Shown one piece after another: positions 60,773 through 64,000 of a stretch of 64,000 nucleotides of DNA. Both the position numbers and the translations under genes were made by a program. The stretch is from Paenibacillus sp. FJAT-29882 (GTDB lineage Bacteria > Bacillota > Bacilli > Bacillales > DSM-1321), in NCBI RefSeq assembly GCF_001510645.1, contig NZ_LMVB01000004.1, positions 115,427 to 179,426 on the forward strand. Direction: 5' to 3'. The notes below the pieces were generated by a model that saw only the letters and a list, made by a program, of their open reading frames with translations, did not search any database and was not told the origin of the DNA. The stretch's first letter is position 1, and every line of letters begins with the position of its first letter.

Positions 60773-62865
60773 TATCTTATTGTCGTTAAGTATTCTTTCA
60801 ATAAGGATTCCCATTCATTTTCTTTGAGGACCATAAGTTTGTAAGGTCGATTAAGAATTTCTTCTAAAATCTCCTCTACTGTATTTTTATTTACCATCTT
60901 CTCCAAAAGTTTGACTTTGGCCTCTGAACTATAAGTTACAATAATGTAATTATCGGAAACAGCTTGAATTTTACCTTCTCTGTAAAGGGCCATTGTTGAA
61001 ACTTTCTCTTGTTTTAAAACTGACAAAATTTCAGAATGATGCCCCGTATACGTTGCCTTGTAAAGTTTAGTAGCAGCCCTTAGAATATTAATAACTTGCT
61101 CCTTTTTTGTAGATACCCCACTTGTTACAGCTACTTTTTTAACAATCTGCTCCTTATTATCGAGTTCTTCTTGGATTCCATGATTAGAAAATAAATCTTC
61201 TAACGGTGGAATCTCAGTCTGGGCTATCAAGTCAATATAATCTTCCCCGTTTTTGATATCCTCTTCAATCTGTTCAAGGAAATTAAGTTCAGGGACATCA
61301 TTTTCTATATAATCAGGCACTTTTACCTCATTTTTTTCATCTTCATGAATTATTCCCTCGGTAAGTTCCTCTGTAGTAACCTCTTCTATCCCTAATTGGA
61401 CTCTTTCATTATTTAAAACCTGCTCGATATCCGACAGCATATCAAAAGCTTTTAATTCAATACCTGTATTTTCGAACCCTACTGACAAATTTTCTTCAGA
61501 AAAATTTTGTTCTCCCTGATTTCTTGCGTCTAGCTGCTTGTCTGACTCGTAAACAAATTCACTAGAGGGATCATTTTTACTCATTCCCATACAGAATAGG
61601 TCACTTTCATCATCAGGATTAACAAGTACTGTCACTACATCACGCTTTTTTTCTGAGTTTAATAATTCGTCAATTGGTTCAAGTTCTTCGTTTTCAATTT
61701 GAGATAAATTAGGATTCTCTGTTGTTTTTATCCCATTAGAAATCAATAACTTTAGTTCTTCTACTTCTTTACGTAACGAAGAAATTTCATCCTTATTTTG
61801 GAGAGTAGTAATTTTCATGAAGCATATCTCAAGGGTAATAACTTCATTTGATGAAAACTTAAGGCTGTTTTGGCATTTTGAAAGTTCATCCATCACATCA
61901 TAAATTCTCAGAGTATCTATAGATTCTGCAATATTAACAAAGCTTTGATCAACTGCTGCTTTGGTAAGGTTAGCAGAATCACCCACACTCTTATAAACCA
62001 AAATATCCCGATAATAAGAAAGCAAGTCATCAACTAGAAACTTCGCTTCTTTTCCGCTTGCCAATACTTCATCAAGTAAATCTAAAGCCTGTGAAGCATC
62101 CCTATTAACCAGAACTTGAACGACTTGTCCTATCATTTTGATATCCACGGTCCCTGTCAATTCAATGACATCATCTAGTGTTACACTGCCATTTGAATGA
62201 GCAATTGCTTGATCTAATAGGGACAAGGCATCACGCATTCCACCCTGTGAAACTCTCGCTATAATATCTAAAGCAGCAGATTCTATATGAACCTTCTCTT
62301 TATCAACGATATATTTCATTCTATCTATAATTGCTTGATTACTAATCTTTTTAAAATCAAATCGCTGGCAACGGGACAAAATCGTTAACGGGATCTTATG
62401 AGATTCTGTTGTAGCTAGAATGAACATAGCGTGCTTTGGTGGTTCCTCTAGTGTTTTCAGTAATGCATTAAACGCCCCAATAGTAAGCATATGAACTTCA
62501 TCAATAATATAGACCCTATACTTTCCGAATGCAGGGGTATATCCTATTTTGTCGCGAAGATCACGAATCTCGTCCACTCCATTATTTGAAGCAGCATCAA
62601 TCTCGATAATATCCGGATTATTATCCTGGCAAGCATCACATGTACCACAAGGCTCACTATTTTCTGGTTGCAAACAGTTTATTGTCTTAGCAAAAAGTTT
62701 CGCTGCGCTCGTTTTCCCTGTTCCTCTCGGGCCGGAGAAAATATAAGCATGTGACAAGTAATTCTGTTGTATTGCATTTAATAATGTTCGTTTTATAGAT
62801 TCTTGACCGATTAAATGTTCAAAACCAGCTGGACGATATTTTCTATATAAAGCTATATGTGTCAT
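60772..62865 (-). CDS. dnaX: DNA polymerase III gamma/tau subunit
   Basis: 697 residues. The N-terminal 360 residues are a canonical DnaX ATPase: YRKYRPAGFEHLIGQE, Walker A SGPRGTGKTSAAK, zinc module with CGTCDAC, IIDEVHMLTIGAFNALLKTL and the SRC motif LSRCQRF. The following ~200 residues are an acidic linker without known domains. The C-terminal ~110 (VINILRAATKLYKATYTGHH) correspond to the tau domain. It is longer than B. subtilis DnaX (563 residues), mainly in the linker. The start overlaps the ThiF-like gene by four bases, so the two are translationally coupled. Confidence 0.95.
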   Translation of the reverse strand: MTHIALYRKYRPAGFEHLIGQESIKRTLLNAIQQNYLSHAYIFSGPRGTGKTSAAKLFAKTINCLQPENSEPCGTCDACQDNNPDIIEIDAASNNGVDEIRDLRDKIGYTPAFGKYRVYIIDEVHMLTIGAFNALLKTLEEPPKHAMFILATTESHKIPLTILSRCQRFDFKKISNQAIIDRMKYIVDKEKVHIESAALDIIARVSQGGMRDALSLLDQAIAHSNGSVTLDDVIELTGTVDIKMIGQVVQVLVNRDASQALDLLDEVLASGKEAKFLVDDLLSYYRDILVYKSVGDSANLTKAAVDQSFVNIAESIDTLRIYDVMDELSKCQNSLKFSSNEVITLEICFMKITTLQNKDEISSLRKEVEELKLLISNGIKTTENPNLSQIENEELEPIDELLNSEKKRDVVTVLVNPDDESDLFCMGMSKNDPSSEFVYESDKQLDARNQGEQNFSEENLSVGFENTGIELKAFDMLSDIEQVLNNERVQLGIEEVTTEELTEGIIHEDEKNEVKVPDYIENDVPELNFLEQIEEDIKNGEDYIDLIAQTEIPPLEDLFSNHGIQEELDNKEQIVKKVAVTSGVSTKKEQVINILRAATKLYKATYTGHHSEILSVLKQEKVSTMALYREGKIQAVSDNYIIVTYSSEAKVKLLEKMVNKNTVEEILEEILNRPYKLMVLKENEWESLLKEYLTTIR

Positions 62866-63752
62866 TTTTCATCTTCTCCCTTATAGGTTTGTTGAAATTC
62901 CTTTTGGATCTCTTTAGATACATAAGTTGGATTTACACCAGATACCTGTGCATTAAAATTCAAAACATGCGTGTAGATCATTTGATTATGAAAGATATTA
63001 TTCATAATGTTATTCGTAATTTGAGCGGCGAATTTATTAGTCGCACAACGCTGCGGATTATTGATAATAGCGTCTCCACATGATTGTTCAGGAAAAGAAG
63101 TCAATTCATCAGAAAGGATATCTTCATATACTCTTCCGACTGGGGGAAGCCATACCTGATTTCTTTTTTTATATCCGGCAACCACTTGACCTGAAAAACC
63201 CGATTCTTCAACCATATTTTTTTCTTGAGAAGTATATTGATATGGTTTTTTATTAGGTATTATAGTTACACCTTCTACCCCAGCGTCGATATATACCAGA
63301 TCCTCTAAATAATCACTATGAAAAAATTCATCAAGTAACTGTCTTGTTCGATTATTATCAACCTGCCCTATAAGAATAGGAATTTTATCATATCCCTTAG
63401 GAAAATAAGGTAATGTAAATAATTTATTAAGCATATCCAAGTCGGTTACATATTCTGGAACACAATTAATATCAAAACCATAATGGTCTCCATAACGTTC
63501 ACCGAGAGCATCCACCTTATACGAATCTATATCATCGTCATCATATAATTGATTAGATAAATTTTTCTTTTCCACCTTATCTCTGTCTACAATAGTCAAA
63601 GTAAAATTGATCCGTTCATCGCCCTTACCATAAGTTGCGATGTCCTGCAGCAATGACCTAAAAAAATGGCTACCGTTGGCACCAGCTCCGATTTGAACAA
63701 TGTGATAATAGATAAATCGATTTTTTCTATTACTAACTTTTAACCCGTTCAT
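62862..63752 (-). CDS. ThiF/E1-like adenylyltransferase
   Basis: 296 residues. HIVQIGAGANGSHFFRSLLQ is the ATP-binding glycine loop of ThiF/MoeB/E1 enzymes; TIVDRDKVEKKNLSNQ is the DxDxVexxNLxxQ motif, and GQVDNNRTRQLLDEFF follows. Two Cys late in the protein (PEQSCGDAI and NPQRCATN) could be the thioester or zinc residues. Such enzymes adenylate the C-terminus of ubiquitin-like or sulfur-carrier proteins. The gene overlaps dnaX by four bases (ATGA), an unusual partner for a clamp-loader gene. ATG 63752 is taken; the preceding GTG is possible too. Similar ThiF genes occur in PRTRC-type plasmid sets. Confidence 0.8.
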   Translation of the reverse strand: MNGLKVSNRKNRFIYYHIVQIGAGANGSHFFRSLLQDIATYGKGDERINFTLTIVDRDKVEKKNLSNQLYDDDDIDSYKVDALGERYGDHYGFDINCVPEYVTDLDMLNKLFTLPYFPKGYDKIPILIGQVDNNRTRQLLDEFFHSDYLEDLVYIDAGVEGVTIIPNKKPYQYTSQEKNMVEESGFSGQVVAGYKKRNQVWLPPVGRVYEDILSDELTSFPEQSCGDAIINNPQRCATNKFAAQITNNIMNNIFHNQMIYTHVLNFNAQVSGVNPTYVSKEIQKEFQQTYKGEDEK

Positions 63753-63770
63753 CACTATCTCTCCTATAAA

Positions 63771-63798
63771 AAAGAAGAAGGGAGGTCCCTTCTTCTTT
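63771..63798 (-). terminator. Rho-independent terminator
   Basis: AAAGAAGAAGGGA pairs with TCCCTTCTTCTTT; on the minus strand T-residues follow. It separates the partial gene at the right edge from the ThiF-like gene. Confidence 0.9.
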
Positions 63799-63805
63799 CT
63801 CTTCT

Positions 63806-64000
63806 TTATTTATTAATGTATACATTACTAAGCCACTCCTTTGGATATTCTTCATATCCAATAGAAGTATCATCAAATATCTGACTGATAGAAATGTTCA
63901 TCGAAGTTGTGTTTGCCTTTACTCTAAATAAACATTCTGGTTTCTTTTTCCCAAGACCACCAAACACCCCATATATCTTAAATGATTGTTCATCTTGATC
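63806..64000 (-). CDS. Unknown protein, C-terminal end (partial)
   Basis: A frame enters from the right edge and ends with TAA (complement of 63806-63808). The 64 visible residues read KIYGVFGGLGKKKPECLFRV, then SISQIFDDTSIGYEEYPKEW. PRTRC and ThiF neighbourhoods often encode small partner proteins upstream of the E1-like gene, but no family can be named from this piece. Confidence 0.6.
   Translation of the reverse strand, partial: DQDEQSFKIYGVFGGLGKKKPECLFRVKANTTSMNISISQIFDDTSIGYEEYPKEWLSNVYINK

Overview
The window is low-GC Bacillota DNA, most likely from a spore-forming Bacillaceae (Bacillus or a close relative). The evidence is strong AGGAGG-type ribosome sites with frequent TTG and GTG starts, a UvrX-type Y-family polymerase, a close paralogue of the sporulation factor SigH, a WapA-like Rhs protein and an HU gene. 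Its left part is an accessory mosaic and its right part a compact backbone with conjugation genes and its own replication-clamp proteins. I infer a large conjugative plasmid or integrative conjugative element. No rRNA, tRNA or CRISPR array was seen, and no relaxase or coupling protein lies inside the window.

Layout. 0-9 kb: the end of a YolD-like gene with uvrX, a truncated DUF3238-like relic, a HExxH protein next to a tyrosine recombinase and a stray copy of that recombinase's tail, small unknown genes, and a double-HTH protein. 7.9-12.7 kb: three exported proteins (DUF915-type lipase and polysaccharide deacetylase, both with copper-amine-oxidase-like stalk domains, and a DUF4127 protein). 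12.9-20.2 kb: IS630 and TnsE-like relics followed by defence-like cargo: a DUF6414 + AAA+ pair, a DUF6037-like relic and a RloA/RloB (AbiL-like) pair. 20.5-22.4 kb: HU and the SigH paralogue. 23.3-29.4 kb: a WapA/Rhs polymorphic toxin with a candidate immunity gene. 29.6-33.2 kb: a RES-domain protein and two broken genes bracketed by two inverted 28-bp dif-like sites, with a XerS-like recombinase immediately outside. 33.5-37.1 kb: TraX, small membrane proteins, a protein with a homing-endonuclease-associated repeat, and a Rad52-like annealing protein. 37.2-41.1 kb: a uvrX 3'-end relic, a HEPN-motif protein and a SIR2-like protein.

41.6-55.8 kb is a minus-strand type IV secretion operon: pilin-like VirB2, PrgI, a TM-anchored accessory protein, VirB4 ATPase, two paralogous VirB6-like polytopic proteins (one with seven near-identical 46/48-residue repeats), a CwlT-like wall hydrolase, a LytM-like protein with coiled coils, a lipoprotein and two small membrane proteins. 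55.9-64 kb, also minus strand, holds three unknown proteins, a sliding-clamp homologue, DNA polymerase III delta-prime, DnaX and a ThiF/E1-like enzyme; hairpin terminators separate many of these. The right-hand backbone is almost free of broken genes, whereas the left 37 kb contains at least ten relics.

The strongest novelty candidates are the dif-like module around the RES gene, the SIR2 and HEPN neighbours, the DUF6414/AAA+ pair beside the TnsE relic, the HExxH gene bounded by copies of a recombinase tail, and the element-borne clamp and clamp-loader set with a ThiF-like gene overlapping dnaX. All family calls were made by reading motifs, not by database search.
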